Assembly (NCBI RefSeq): GCF_013141715.1
Contig: NZ_WHOA01000172.1
Location: 1-59,631, forward strand
DNA from: Paenibacillus phytorum
GTDB lineage: Bacteria > Bacillota > Bacilli > Paenibacillales > NBRC-103111
Direction of reading: 5' to 3'
Length of the DNA stretch: 59,631 nt
Shown here: piece after piece, positions 25,708 through 35,494 of the stretch
Numbering within the stretch: position 1 is the stretch's first letter
Layout of the letters: every line of letters starts with the position of its first letter
The notes under the pieces: model-generated
The model's database searches: none
Told to the model about the DNA's origin: nothing
Seen by the model: only the letters and a program-made list of their open reading frames with translations
Program-made: the position numbers and the translations under genes

Positions 25708-28443
25708 TCAGTTGATGGAATTTACAGTAACGCCGGCGAGGGAGTAGATGAACACAGGTGCTCCGGTCAAAGGCACGCTTACAACTCCTGATACAGCAGC
25801 CATATATTTGTAGCTCCCATCAATTCCAACAATCGTCACACCTGGATCAGATGTCGCAATTTGAGCCGTTCGGGAAGAACTGCTTGTCGTTTTCCAGCTC
25901 GCATCCCATAAAGCTGTGATGTACTTGTTCTTATTCTCATCCCAGAATTGATAACCATAATAGGGATTGGCTATATTTGATACCGTGCCCAAATACTTCG
26001 AATCCTTAAGCACCCTAATCAACGTGTAGTAACCATAGTAGCTCTCCTTCGGTTTACCGTTCCAGTCGATCAGACCGAGGTTATGCTCCAAATTGTTGGT
26101 CTCCGTGCCGTCATCAGCAAAATCATACCAGTGCATCGTTCGGATTCCGTTTGCGATGGCGTGCATGTATGCTCTGGCCAAATAATTTCTTTGGGTTGAT
26201 CGATCCACCGTTTTCAAGTAGCTTCCGCCTGTATAGGTGCTCCAACCTAGCTCGGTAACTACGATCGGCTTTTCTCCATCACCATGGCTGGCCATGACGG
26301 TTTTCAGTTCTTGGAACGATTGGAGCAGCTTTTCAGGTGCGCCTTGTTCCAGCCCTGGAACAGCAGGATACTCATATTTGACGTAAGGATGGACATCCAT
26401 GACATCGAAATACGTTTTCACCAAGGCGCCATTCTGTCCATCGGAATTATACAAAGCATCCAGCCAATTCAATCCCTCATCCGCTTTTAATCGATCAAGG
26501 CCGGCGAGAGCAGGTTCTACAAGCAAGCTCTTGCTGCTGACCGCTTTCAAGCTGTCATGGTTTGCCTTGAGGGCGGCCGCTGCGGCAGCCGGATCTCTTT
26601 TGGCAAGATCAGGTTCATTATAAGTCGAGAACGTATAGGCGCCCCTATTATTATCGGACTGAACAAAGCCCGGTCCATGATAAAAGTAGTGGAAATTTAG
26701 TCCGCTTTTGCCGTACAGCGTCTTCATCGCGCTGCTGTGATCCCACCACCTGTTTTTGTTGATTCCCCCGAGATCCCTTAGCAGTCGTAATTTGTTCATC
26801 AAGAACACATCTTCCGTCTCGCCATGGTGCACATAGTTTCCTCCACCGTAAGGAGCATCGTTGATGGCAAATATATCTCCGACCTTCTCCCCTCCAAGAA
26901 CAGATGGCGTGGTCATTTTCAACGTCTCAACATCTTTCCTCTCTCCACCGGTCGAATGGAAGGGAGTTACGGCTACATAATAGGTGGTCTCCGGCTTCAG
27001 GGCGAAATACGATAAGTATTTGCCGACCTGCTCGAGGGACTTGGCCTCCGCCGTGAACTTCGGCGTCAACCCTGCCGTACTCGCAAAAGGAGATGTCTCG
27101 ATATATACGCCGTATTTGTTTACATTGTTGACGACGTTGTTATAGCTGGACCAGTCCAGATATAGCGTGCTGTAATTTTTGAGCTCCGCAGTAAACTCAA
27201 CTTGATCCGGCGTCGGATTCTTCGGAAGCGCAGGGTCGTACAGCTTCCAGCCCCAGATCGCCACTTCTCCGACCGTTAAGATCTCCGAATTATTCGCATT
27301 ATGCATAATAATTTTGACGTATTTCGCATGCTTGCTCGGAACACCGTAGCCCGGCGTATTCACGATCACGTTCGCTGTGCGGCTGCTCTCATTAGGCGTA
27401 TAACCGAGAGACGAATAGTTAACGCCGTCAGTACTAACGAGAACCTCATACCCGTCCATGAACTTGTTGCCTCCTGATGCCAATGTCCATACATCGATTT
27501 TTCCGATTTGATACACATCGTTCAAGTTGAAAACAACCGTGCCGAACTTCCCTTTTGAACCCCAGATTGAGTTGGTCGTAGATGCCGCATCGGATTCTTT
27601 GCTAGAACCGTCGATTAAGTCCGGCGCTCCCCCTACGGTGTCATTCTTGGAGCTATCGTTATCGTATTTGATTAAATCTCCATCTGTAACGAACGGGTAA
27701 TCAGTCAACCACTCGTAGGATGCGCCAGTCGCAATCTTGGGAAGGGATGTATTATAAAAATAGCCGGAAGACCTTAAATAGTTATTGCTCAAAATAGCCA
27801 TCTGCTCCAGAGTATCGCCATATACGGCCACTTCACCTAGCCTCATGACTTGCTTGGCCGGATCCTTGTGCATAATGACTTTGATATATTGGGCATAAAC
27901 GGCGGGCTTGACAGCAAGCGTAACGGGATCAAAACCTGAGCCTGGTGGATTCACATTGTCCGTTGCCCCGACCCGATTGTAAGTCACTCCGTCGAAGCTG
28001 GCGTACACCTCGAAATTCCTCATCTGACTGTTATTGTCCGTGTCCGCCCATACCTTCACCGATGATACCTTATAGACGGATTTCAAGTCGTATATAAGCG
28101 TTCCATATGCGGCAGAGCCTTCCGCGCTCCCCGTTGTGCTGCTCGTGTTATCGTCAGGGCCGTTACTGCCATCGGTCATATCCGGCGCACCGGTGTCATC
28201 CGAAGCGATTAGAGCCGGATCCGTCGCATGGATCCCTTCTGTCAACCAGGTATAGGACGCTCCCGTAGCAATAGCAGCTGTACCCTCAGGGAAGAGTGTT
28301 CCTCCGATCGCATTTCCGCTTAGTACCTTCTCGCCGTTTGCCGCCTGAACAGGTTGACTTTCCAAAGGGATAACAACGGAAACGAAGCCGAGCAGAAAGG
28401 CAAATGCAACGACAAGAGCACAGCTCTTTTTCATAAATCTCAT
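25708..28443 (-). CDS. Secreted GH-A-like protein with two discoidin-type domains
   Basis: A signal peptide (~1-34, ending VQA) leads into two F5/8-type-C-like sugar-binding units (~60-210 and ~240-400, each with YGTLIYDL/FGTVVFNL and a closing GEVAVYG/GEVAIWG). A fibronectin-III-like segment follows (~412-512), then a catalytic-type barrel (~520-815). E610 in TYNEPD fits the acid/base and E731 in VVTELGWST the nucleophile of clan GH-A. A C-terminal beta-sandwich (to 911) closes the protein. I cannot place it in a numbered GH family. It overlaps the end of the larger paralogue by four bases (ATGA), so both are made together. AGAGGAG precedes the ATG at 28443. Confidence 0.82.
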   Translation of the reverse strand: MRFMKKSCALVVAFAFLLGFVSVVIPLESQPVQAANGEKVLSGNAIGGTLFPEGTAAIATGASYTWLTEGIHATDPALIASDDTGAPDMTDGSNGPDDNTSSTTGSAEGSAAYGTLIYDLKSVYKVSSVKVWADTDNNSQMRNFEVYASFDGVTYNRVGATDNVNPPGSGFDPVTLAVKPAVYAQYIKVIMHKDPAKQVMRLGEVAVYGDTLEQMAILSNNYLRSSGYFYNTSLPKIATGASYEWLTDYPFVTDGDLIKYDNDSSKNDTVGGAPDLIDGSSKESDAASTTNSIWGSKGKFGTVVFNLNDVYQIGKIDVWTLASGGNKFMDGYEVLVSTDGVNYSSLGYTPNESSRTANVIVNTPGYGVPSKHAKYVKIIMHNANNSEILTVGEVAIWGWKLYDPALPKNPTPDQVEFTAELKNYSTLYLDWSSYNNVVNNVNKYGVYIETSPFASTAGLTPKFTAEAKSLEQVGKYLSYFALKPETTYYVAVTPFHSTGGERKDVETLKMTTPSVLGGEKVGDIFAINDAPYGGGNYVHHGETEDVFLMNKLRLLRDLGGINKNRWWDHSSAMKTLYGKSGLNFHYFYHGPGFVQSDNNRGAYTFSTYNEPDLAKRDPAAAAAALKANHDSLKAVSSKSLLVEPALAGLDRLKADEGLNWLDALYNSDGQNGALVKTYFDVMDVHPYVKYEYPAVPGLEQGAPEKLLQSFQELKTVMASHGDGEKPIVVTELGWSTYTGGSYLKTVDRSTQRNYLARAYMHAIANGIRTMHWYDFADDGTETNNLEHNLGLIDWNGKPKESYYGYYTLIRVLKDSKYLGTVSNIANPYYGYQFWDENKNKYITALWDASWKTTSSSSRTAQIATSDPGVTIVGIDGSYKYMAAVSGVVSVPLTGAPVFIYSLAGVTVNSIN

Positions 28444-31400
28444 GGCAAAGCTCCTCTCTGGAATGTGGCGTACAGGATCGGAACAGCTTCGTCAGCGGCC
28501 GCTTCAGAAGGCATGTCATCACCATTTGAACGTGCCATGACGGTCACTATACTGCTCGCCGTATAACTGCCATCGTCTGTCGTCACGGTAATCGTTGCCG
28601 AACCTGCTGATACTCCAGTAATGGTTGCATGCAGCTTGTTGACCTCTTGCGTAACACTTACAACGGCCGGATTGCTCGATGTGAAGTGGACCTTCCTGTT
28701 GCTTGAATTGCTTGGTTGGACTTTTGCGTTCAGGGATATCGCTTGACCCTCTTTCATAGTTACGGTCGAGCGGTTCATGGTAACCCCTGTTACTTGCACC
28801 TCACCGTCTGTTACAGGTGCCTTGATTGTCACCGTACTTTTCGCCGTATAGCCACCATCGTCTGTCGTCACGGTAATCGTTGCCGTACCTGCTGACACAC
28901 CAGTTACGGTTGCTTGCAGACCATAGACCCCTTGCACAACGCTTGCCACCGCTGGATCACTCGATGTAAAGCGAACTTGTTTGTTAGTTGAGTCTCCAGG
29001 AAGGATCGTCGCGTTCAGGACGGTCGTTTCTCCCAGATTCAATGATGCAGTCATTTGGTCCAGCGTAACCCCTGTTACCCGCACTTCGGGCGCAGCGATT
29101 TCGGTGAAAATCACATCTTCAAACAACTGCGTATTTTTGCTGGAACCAATCCCGCTCATGTATTCAAGCCAACCGCGTCGGGTAGTTCCGTCATTCTCAT
29201 TAATCAACATGGAAAACCCGAAGATGTCTTTGTCCTGTGGCGATTGGCCTTCAGGCAGCAGCTCCGACCACGGAATCGCAAGCTCGTAGGTGGTGGCGAT
29301 GTCGCTGCGATTAACCACCGCTTGCACAGACGTCATCTCCCCTGTCGGTTTACCGTTAGCTGACAACCATCTCCAGACCATCGGGCCTTGTTCTCCTAGT
29401 GCGATACCGAACTCGTTGTTTTCCGCGCTGCCAATGCCGTTAACTCTTCCCGTATCAATAGAGAACTGTATGCTATCCCCCTGCCACATGTCGCCGCCAG
29501 TTCCTTTTTGAACATGGATATTATCTTGAACTTCCATACCAAAGTAGAGATGACTGCGGTCCCACTTCAGATAGCCCTTGCCGCTTAAATCCTGCTCACC
29601 GCCCCAATTGGCGATGTTCTTATTTTGATCCGATCGGTTGATGACGATAGGCATGCCATTATGCCAGCTTGCCTCTAACAGCTTGCCATCTATGATCGGC
29701 GCCGTCTGGTCGTTCACAGCTGCAATAAAGTTAAACGGTCTCTCCACGATCTTCGTAAATCCGCTATCCAGCTCAACCATGAGTTTTAACTTGGCTCTCG
29801 CTTTCTCCGGAAGCTCGGTGATCGGAATCGTTATTTTCTTAATTTCCCCGGGTAAGAGCCCATTGAAAGCAATCTGGCCGCTTTGTCCTAAGACCAAATA
29901 CACAGCCTCGGTAACGCTTATCGTGCCGTTAAGCTCTTTGTCCTCAGTCGCATTCTCCACATAAATTGCTGCATTCCATTGATCCCATTGCCCGGGTACA
30001 GCAATCTCAGGCACCATGCGGACTTTGATTGTTTCCAGCACATTGGCCTTTAATTTCACGGACGAGATCAGCGAAGTACCCGAGATCACTTGGAGCGTAA
30101 GCTCCTGGACCTTCTCTTCCGCGTTAAGCGGAACGGGAATAGCAATCGGAATGGCAGTCGTTCCCGCTGTAAAGTTCACGTCACCTTCCAGCTTCCATTC
30201 ATCGGATGGACCGATTAGCTCCAACCTTCCGTCCAACTCCGCACCCATCCCGAATCGGTTGATCGCAGTGTGGATAACCTCTCCACGTCTAACATCCACC
30301 GAGGGAGTCTTTAACACAAAGGAATCATCAATGGACGAAATCTCCACGCCCGTGCTGGAGTAAATAAACACAGGTGCGCCATTAATCGTTAAGCTTGCGC
30401 TTCCATCGCTGACTGGCAAATAGGTATAGCTTCCGTCAATACCCACAACGGTAAGCCCTGTGTCCTTCGTTTTGAAGGTCGCTGTTTTGGTCGATTCATC
30501 CGCCGCCCAGAGTGACGTAATATATTGGTTCTTGCCTTCATGCCAGTATTCATACCCATAATATGGGTGTTCGACATTAGGCTGGGCTCTTACGTATTTG
30601 GCGTCTTTCAGTACCTTAGACATCGTATAGTAAGCATAATAGCTTGGCTTCGGAATGCCGTTCCAGTCGATGAGTCCCAGATTATGCTCTAGATTAGTCG
30701 CATCGAGTCCGTCGTCCTGGAAATCGTACCAATGCATTCTCTTTATCCCGCCAGCAATCGCATGCATATAAGCTCTAGCCAAATAATTGCGCTGTGTGAT
30801 TGGGTTCACCGGACGAAGATAGCTGCTTCCGGTATAGGTGCTCCATCCTAGCTCCGTGAAGATAATCGGCTTCGCCTGATCGCCATATTTGGTTTTCAGC
30901 GCTTGTATGTCTTCAATTTTCTTAATCAGCATTTCCGGCGCGCCTGGAATGAGTCCAGGCAAGCTGCCTTCATGGTTTTTCACATAGGGGTGTACATCAA
31001 GCACGTCAAAATAGGTTTTCACTAAAGCCCCATTTTGCCCGTCTGATTTATATAAGTTCTCAAGCCAAGTCATACTTGCTGGTTCAGTTCCGCCAAGAGC
31101 AGGCTCGACCAGTAAATTTCGGCTATCCACCGCCTTCAGGCTCTCGTGGTTTTGCTTAAATTGCAAGGCCAGTGCGGAAGGATTTGTGCCCTTTAAGTCA
31201 GGCTCATTAACCGTGGAGAAGGACCAGGTTCCTTGTTTGTTTTCCATCGGGACATCTTGAGGTCCGTGGTAAAAAGTATGGAACCCAACCCCGTATTTAT
31301 TGGAGAACGTTTTGACCCAAGAATCATGAATCCACCAACGGTTGAAGTTAATTCCTTCGATACCTCTTGTCAGAATAAGCTTGCGGATGATGTTTTCATC

Positions 31401-33011
31401 CTCTTTACTCCCGTGCTGCACATAGTTGCCTCCGCCATAAGGCGTATCGTTAATAGCAAAAATGTCCCCGGCCTTCTCCCCTCCGAGAACGCTAGGTGTC
31501 GTTATTTTGACCGTACTGACATCCTTTCGTTCACCCGAGACGGTGCTCGTCGGAGTTACTGCGATGTAATAAGTCGTCTCTGGTTCCAAAGAAGAAACAA
31601 GCAGTAATTTCCCCTTCTGTTCGACAGATCCGTTGTCGGCCGTCACATGAGCGGATAGCCCATTTGTTGTCGTAAAGTCGCTCTTCCGAATGTAGATGCT
31701 GTATTTGTTGACCTTGTTGACTACCGCATTATACGCAGACCAATCCAGATATAGCGTGTTGTAATTTTTCACATAGGTCGTGAAGTCGACCTGATCCGGG
31801 CTGTCTTTCTTGGCAAGCGTCACATCATACAGCTTCCAGCCCCAGATAGCGATCTCCCCTGCAATCAACCGGTCAGAGTCGTTGGCATTGTGCATGACGA
31901 TTCTTACATATTTCGCATGCTTGCCGGGGATACCGTAGGAAGGTGTATTAACCATGCTATTTGCATATCGGCTGTTCGGATTCGCGGTGTATCCGCTTGA
32001 GAAATAATTGACGTTATCGACGCTTAACAGAACCTCATAGCCGTCCATGAAATTAGCGCTCTCCGCTTTGGACCACACATCGATATTCCCAATCTGATAC
32101 ATATCATTTAACGTAAAAGTTACCGTTCCGTATTTTCCTTGGGAGCCTGCAGCCATACTGGCTATCGTATCAGCCGTTTCCTCCGTACTCGAACCGTCGA
32201 TTAGATCAGGCAAGCCGCTGACGCTGCCATCATTCTTCGCGCCGACTTCATTGTCGCTCGTCATTAAACCAGCTTGAGTCACAAAAGGCTGTTCGGTGCT
32301 CCATTTATAGGTTGCCTTTGTATCCAGCTTTGGCATCCCTGTGGCATAGTAACCGCCAGCTTTTAACTGGTTATTACTTAGAATCGCCGGCGCTTCCGCA
32401 GTGTTCCCCCATATCGCCACTTCTCCTATGCTCATCATGAGCTTAGCCGGATTTTTGTGCAGGATGACCTTTACATATCTGGCATAAGGGACAGGTTTAA
32501 TGCTGCTTGTCACAGGAACGATACCTGCGTCATCCCCGTATGTACTTTCGGTAACTGCAACGCGGTTGTAATTCACACCGTCGATGCTTGCATAAATCTC
32601 GACCTGCTTCAAGCCGCTTGCAGCCGAGAATTCGGACCAAACCTGCAAAGCGGATACCCTGTATACGGTCTGCAGGTCATAGACCAGCGTTCCGTAAGCT
32701 GCTCCTGATTGACTGTAGGTTGATGTGACAACGCTTACAGAACCGTCTGTCATTTTGGCCGCATCGCCAGGATCTGCAGCTAAAAGCCCGCCATTGGTAG
32801 CATATATTCCTTCCTGCTGCCAATCATATATGGCTCCGGTATCAATGACCGGTGTATTTTCCGGAAACAACTGGCCTAATGTATTAGCACTTAGCAGCTT
32901 TGGTACATCCGACTCGGCCGCATGCGCGATAGGCGCATCAGTCGATGCCATACCTATGGTTTGAATAAACAATAACATTGCTAAGATGATGGGACCTATT
33001 TTTTTTAACAT
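28440..33011 (-). CDS. Large secreted GH-A-like protein with CBM9-like and BIG2 domains
   Basis: This 1523-aa paralogue of the next gene has a signal peptide (~1-32), two F5/8-type-C-like domains (~55-202, ~230-393), a FnIII-like segment (~407-505) and the same GH-A-like barrel (~513-805; E603 in VNEPD, E720 in FTELGWST). A beta-sandwich follows to ~895. It then adds a ~200-residue beta region, a CBM9-like domain (~1103-1300, APIIDGKLLEASW, LKWDRSHLYFGMEVQD) and two BIG2 Ig-like repeats (~1310-1395 and ~1403-1490). No sortase or SLH anchor is seen. It probably binds and cuts a plant or microbial polysaccharide outside the cell. First gene of a unit with the 911-aa paralogue. Bases 33012-33284 are its upstream region; no promoter there convinced me. 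Confidence 0.83.
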   Translation of the reverse strand: MLKKIGPIILAMLLFIQTIGMASTDAPIAHAAESDVPKLLSANTLGQLFPENTPVIDTGAIYDWQQEGIYATNGGLLAADPGDAAKMTDGSVSVVTSTYSQSGAAYGTLVYDLQTVYRVSALQVWSEFSAASGLKQVEIYASIDGVNYNRVAVTESTYGDDAGIVPVTSSIKPVPYARYVKVILHKNPAKLMMSIGEVAIWGNTAEAPAILSNNQLKAGGYYATGMPKLDTKATYKWSTEQPFVTQAGLMTSDNEVGAKNDGSVSGLPDLIDGSSTEETADTIASMAAGSQGKYGTVTFTLNDMYQIGNIDVWSKAESANFMDGYEVLLSVDNVNYFSSGYTANPNSRYANSMVNTPSYGIPGKHAKYVRIVMHNANDSDRLIAGEIAIWGWKLYDVTLAKKDSPDQVDFTTYVKNYNTLYLDWSAYNAVVNKVNKYSIYIRKSDFTTTNGLSAHVTADNGSVEQKGKLLLVSSLEPETTYYIAVTPTSTVSGERKDVSTVKITTPSVLGGEKAGDIFAINDTPYGGGNYVQHGSKEDENIIRKLILTRGIEGINFNRWWIHDSWVKTFSNKYGVGFHTFYHGPQDVPMENKQGTWSFSTVNEPDLKGTNPSALALQFKQNHESLKAVDSRNLLVEPALGGTEPASMTWLENLYKSDGQNGALVKTYFDVLDVHPYVKNHEGSLPGLIPGAPEMLIKKIEDIQALKTKYGDQAKPIIFTELGWSTYTGSSYLRPVNPITQRNYLARAYMHAIAGGIKRMHWYDFQDDGLDATNLEHNLGLIDWNGIPKPSYYAYYTMSKVLKDAKYVRAQPNVEHPYYGYEYWHEGKNQYITSLWAADESTKTATFKTKDTGLTVVGIDGSYTYLPVSDGSASLTINGAPVFIYSSTGVEISSIDDSFVLKTPSVDVRRGEVIHTAINRFGMGAELDGRLELIGPSDEWKLEGDVNFTAGTTAIPIAIPVPLNAEEKVQELTLQVISGTSLISSVKLKANVLETIKVRMVPEIAVPGQWDQWNAAIYVENATEDKELNGTISVTEAVYLVLGQSGQIAFNGLLPGEIKKITIPITELPEKARAKLKLMVELDSGFTKIVERPFNFIAAVNDQTAPIIDGKLLEASWHNGMPIVINRSDQNKNIANWGGEQDLSGKGYLKWDRSHLYFGMEVQDNIHVQKGTGGDMWQGDSIQFSIDTGRVNGIGSAENNEFGIALGEQGPMVWRWLSANGKPTGEMTSVQAVVNRSDIATTYELAIPWSELLPEGQSPQDKDIFGFSMLINENDGTTRRGWLEYMSGIGSSKNTQLFEDVIFTEIAAPEVRVTGVTLDQMTASLNLGETTVLNATILPGDSTNKQVRFTSSDPAVASVVQGVYGLQATVTGVSAGTATITVTTDDGGYTAKSTVTIKAPVTDGEVQVTGVTMNRSTVTMKEGQAISLNAKVQPSNSSNRKVHFTSSNPAVVSVTQEVNKLHATITGVSAGSATITVTTDDGSYTASSIVTVMARSNGDDMPSEAAADEAVPILYATFQRGALP

Positions 33012-33284
33012 TACAGAACTCCCTTCTCCTAATGAATAGCTTGACTTAGATAATCGCTTTATTGCCTACAATGACGTCACACTTCCTCTCACCTCCACCC
33101 AAATCTTGGGTTCCATTGTATGATGAGACTAACCTTATCAAATGCAGTTGAAATCACAATAGACAGTTTTTGTCGGACGTCGCATTTCTTTCGATCCAAC
33201 GATGTAAGAGTGCAATTTAACGGCCTCAATAATACTGTCTTAAAAGATGTAACTTGATCCGCCAATAGGTCACTTCCCCAAATG

Positions 33285-33330
33285 AAAAAAAAACATGCCC
33301 AGACAAGAGAACTCTCTTGCCCTAGCATGC
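33285..33330 (-). terminator. Rho-independent terminator of the AraC gene
   Basis: On the minus strand CATGC...CAAGAGA pairs with TCTCTTG...GCATG, followed by nine T residues. Confidence 0.85.
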
Positions 33331-33345
33331 CGGTTGATGTACGAA

Positions 33346-34269
33346 TTAAATTGAATGGTGCAGGTTCCGATAACCACTTGGTGTCAACTCCGTCAATCGC
33401 TTGAACGTATGGCAAAAGTGGGAAATATCCTGAAACCCTACAGAAGCTGCAACTTCCGTAATGGGCAGATCGCTCCCTTGTAAGTACTCCTTTGCTTTGT
33501 TAATGCGATAGGCAATCAGAAACTCATTGACGGAGACCCCTGTATCCTGTTTGAAAATTCTACAAAGATACGATCGCGAAAGGTGAAACTGTCCGCACAA
33601 ATCCTCTATACGCAAGGACTCCTGGTAGTGCTCCATCATATAGCTCAGTATGCTTTCGACGACCCTCTTCCGTTCTCCCGATCCCGGCTGGACAATGCTT
33701 ATATCCGTCTGATAACGGCCTAGCTGTGTGAACATATGCAGCATGAGCCCTTTCACAGCAAGGGGATATCCTGGCTGTTGTTCCCTGATTTCCCGCTCCA
33801 GTTGACTAAGCGTTTCCTGCAAGCCCAGCAATTGGCGGGCATTTAATTGGACATGAAGGGAGTCGCTGCCAGGCCCTGGAAGCCACTGCTCGATCCATGA
33901 AGCTATCTGCATATCTCGCTCGTACAAACCTTCCAGATAGCTTTTCTCCACGGCAAGAACATAGCGATGAAAAGGAACGTCCATATCCGGGCGAGATCTA
34001 TGCATGGCCATAGGCCTTACAACCGTGAAGCTTCCCGGACCTAATGTATGAATCCGTTCACCGGCAATGTATGTGCCGCTGCCTTGTATACATAAATACA
34101 ATTCAAATCCGCTGTGTGAATGGAAGCTGCGCTGGTACAAGCTCGTTGTTCGATACAAGCAATGAACGGGAAAGGCAGAGAGTGTCAGATTCGTCCACTC
34201 ATCTATTGCCGCTTCAATGACATTTGGCTGATCCACCAGTTCTAAGTTTTCCGATTTCACCCAGCTCAC
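33346..34269 (-). CDS. AraC-family regulator with cupin-like N-domain
   Basis: The 307-aa protein has an N-terminal cupin-like ligand domain (HSGFELYLCIQGSGTYIAG, PGSFTVVRP) and a C-terminal double helix-turn-helix (~205-300: LRIEDLCGQFHLSRSYLCRIFKQDTG and ITEVAASVGFQDISHFCHTFKRLTG-type end). It starts at GTG with GGAAG nine bases ahead. It diverges from a GH105-like gene, which it probably activates in response to an oligosaccharide. Confidence 0.9.
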   Translation of the reverse strand: MSWVKSENLELVDQPNVIEAAIDEWTNLTLSAFPVHCLYRTTSLYQRSFHSHSGFELYLCIQGSGTYIAGERIHTLGPGSFTVVRPMAMHRSRPDMDVPFHRYVLAVEKSYLEGLYERDMQIASWIEQWLPGPGSDSLHVQLNARQLLGLQETLSQLEREIREQQPGYPLAVKGLMLHMFTQLGRYQTDISIVQPGSGERKRVVESILSYMMEHYQESLRIEDLCGQFHLSRSYLCRIFKQDTGVSVNEFLIAYRINKAKEYLQGSDLPITEVAASVGFQDISHFCHTFKRLTELTPSGYRNLHHSI

Positions 34270-34400
34270 AGCTTTTCACTTCCTTCCGTTCTATTTCGTA
34301 GACAATACCCCAAGTCAATAAGAGCATACGCCAAGCCTCACGGTCATCCTGCATAGTATAGTGAACGTATGCTACTACTCTTTCAAGGAGGAATACAACA

Positions 34401-35468
34401 ATGCCAACTACACTTGCATCTGCTCATCTAGAACAAACCGCTAGTCAAATTTATGGTTACATGCTATCTGATCATTCGGGGAATTGGGGGTTGGATATTG
34501 ATCACTGGGACTGGGTGCCCGGTGTTGGCGTTATATCGATACTGGCCTATTATGAAAGCATTCAAAAACCGGAGATCCTGAATCATCTGACCTCATGGGC
34601 ATGCCAAAACCTGCATAAATCGGAGCATCTGAAGGTTATTAACTCCATGGCTCCCTTCGCCATATTTCCTGCTCTTTACAGTCACACGAAAGACCCCGTC
34701 TTTCTGGAAACTGCCGAGCGCATTGGGAAGTGGATGCTAACTGAGGCTCCCCGTACAAGGGAAGGCGCGTTTGAGCATACCGTCACCGAAAATGCCAGCT
34801 TCCCCGAGCAGGTATGGGCGGACACGATCTTCATGGCTGATCTGTTCCTAGCGCGTCTTGCCCGCCTTACCGGTGAAACCGCCTATGCCCAGGAAGCTGT
34901 CAACCAGCTTGACCTCCACTTGCGACTGCTTCAGGACGACAGATCGGGTGTGCTGTTCCACGGTTGGAACTGCATCGCTCAGGATCATATGTCCGCTGCG
35001 CGCTGGACGAGAGCTAACGCATGGATCGCAGTCGCAACGCCAATGATCCTGCAAGAAATCGAGGGCCTCGCCCAGGTGCCCGAAGAAACTTTAGAGCGCT
35101 ACCGTGCTATGATGCAAGGGCTCATCCGTTATCAACAAGCAGATGGCCTATGGGCCACTGTTATGGATCAACCTGATTACTATCCGGAGACTTCAGGCAG
35201 CGCCGGTATCGCTTGTGGTATTTTACTAGCCGTGAAACGCGGTTTGCTCGACCCATCCAGCAAAGAGGCAGCCTATCGTGCTGCTGAATCTATTCTATCA
35301 AAAGTTCTGCCTAGCGGGGAAGTAACCGGCGTGTCGGGTGGAACACCTGTTATGCCAACGATTGAAGCTTATAACACAATTCCGTGTTATCCAACGCTTT
35401 ATGGACAGGGGCTAGTGCTAATGCTGCTCTCAGAAATGCTTGAAAAAAGGAAGGAGACCGCCATTTAA
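34401..35468 (+). CDS. GH88/GH105-like unsaturated glucuronyl hydrolase
   Basis: This 355-aa protein has no signal peptide, so it acts in the cytosol. It is an (alpha/alpha)6-barrel of the GH105/YteR type: HWDWVPGVGVISILAYYE, the QVWADTIFMADLFLARLARLTG segment with D141 at the position of the general acid/base, then FHGWNC, RWTRANAWIA and SGSAGIACGILLAVKRG. These enzymes remove unsaturated uronic acids from lyase products of pectin-like polymers. The second acidic residue of the family appears replaced by N81 (VINSMAPF), a possible change in mechanism or specificity. AAGGAGG precedes the ATG. Confidence 0.85.
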   Translation: MPTTLASAHLEQTASQIYGYMLSDHSGNWGLDIDHWDWVPGVGVISILAYYESIQKPEILNHLTSWACQNLHKSEHLKVINSMAPFAIFPALYSHTKDPVFLETAERIGKWMLTEAPRTREGAFEHTVTENASFPEQVWADTIFMADLFLARLARLTGETAYAQEAVNQLDLHLRLLQDDRSGVLFHGWNCIAQDHMSAARWTRANAWIAVATPMILQEIEGLAQVPEETLERYRAMMQGLIRYQQADGLWATVMDQPDYYPETSGSAGIACGILLAVKRGLLDPSSKEAAYRAAESILSKVLPSGEVTGVSGGTPVMPTIEAYNTIPCYPTLYGQGLVLMLLSEMLEKRKETAI

Positions 35469-35488
35469 TTGGCGAGCTCCTTTTTTTT
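35451..35488 (+). terminator. Rho-independent terminator of the GH105-like gene
   Basis: AAGGAG...GCC pairs with GGC...CTCCTT, followed by eight T residues. The stem includes the stop codon. Confidence 0.8.
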
Positions 35489-35494
35489 GTTTCC

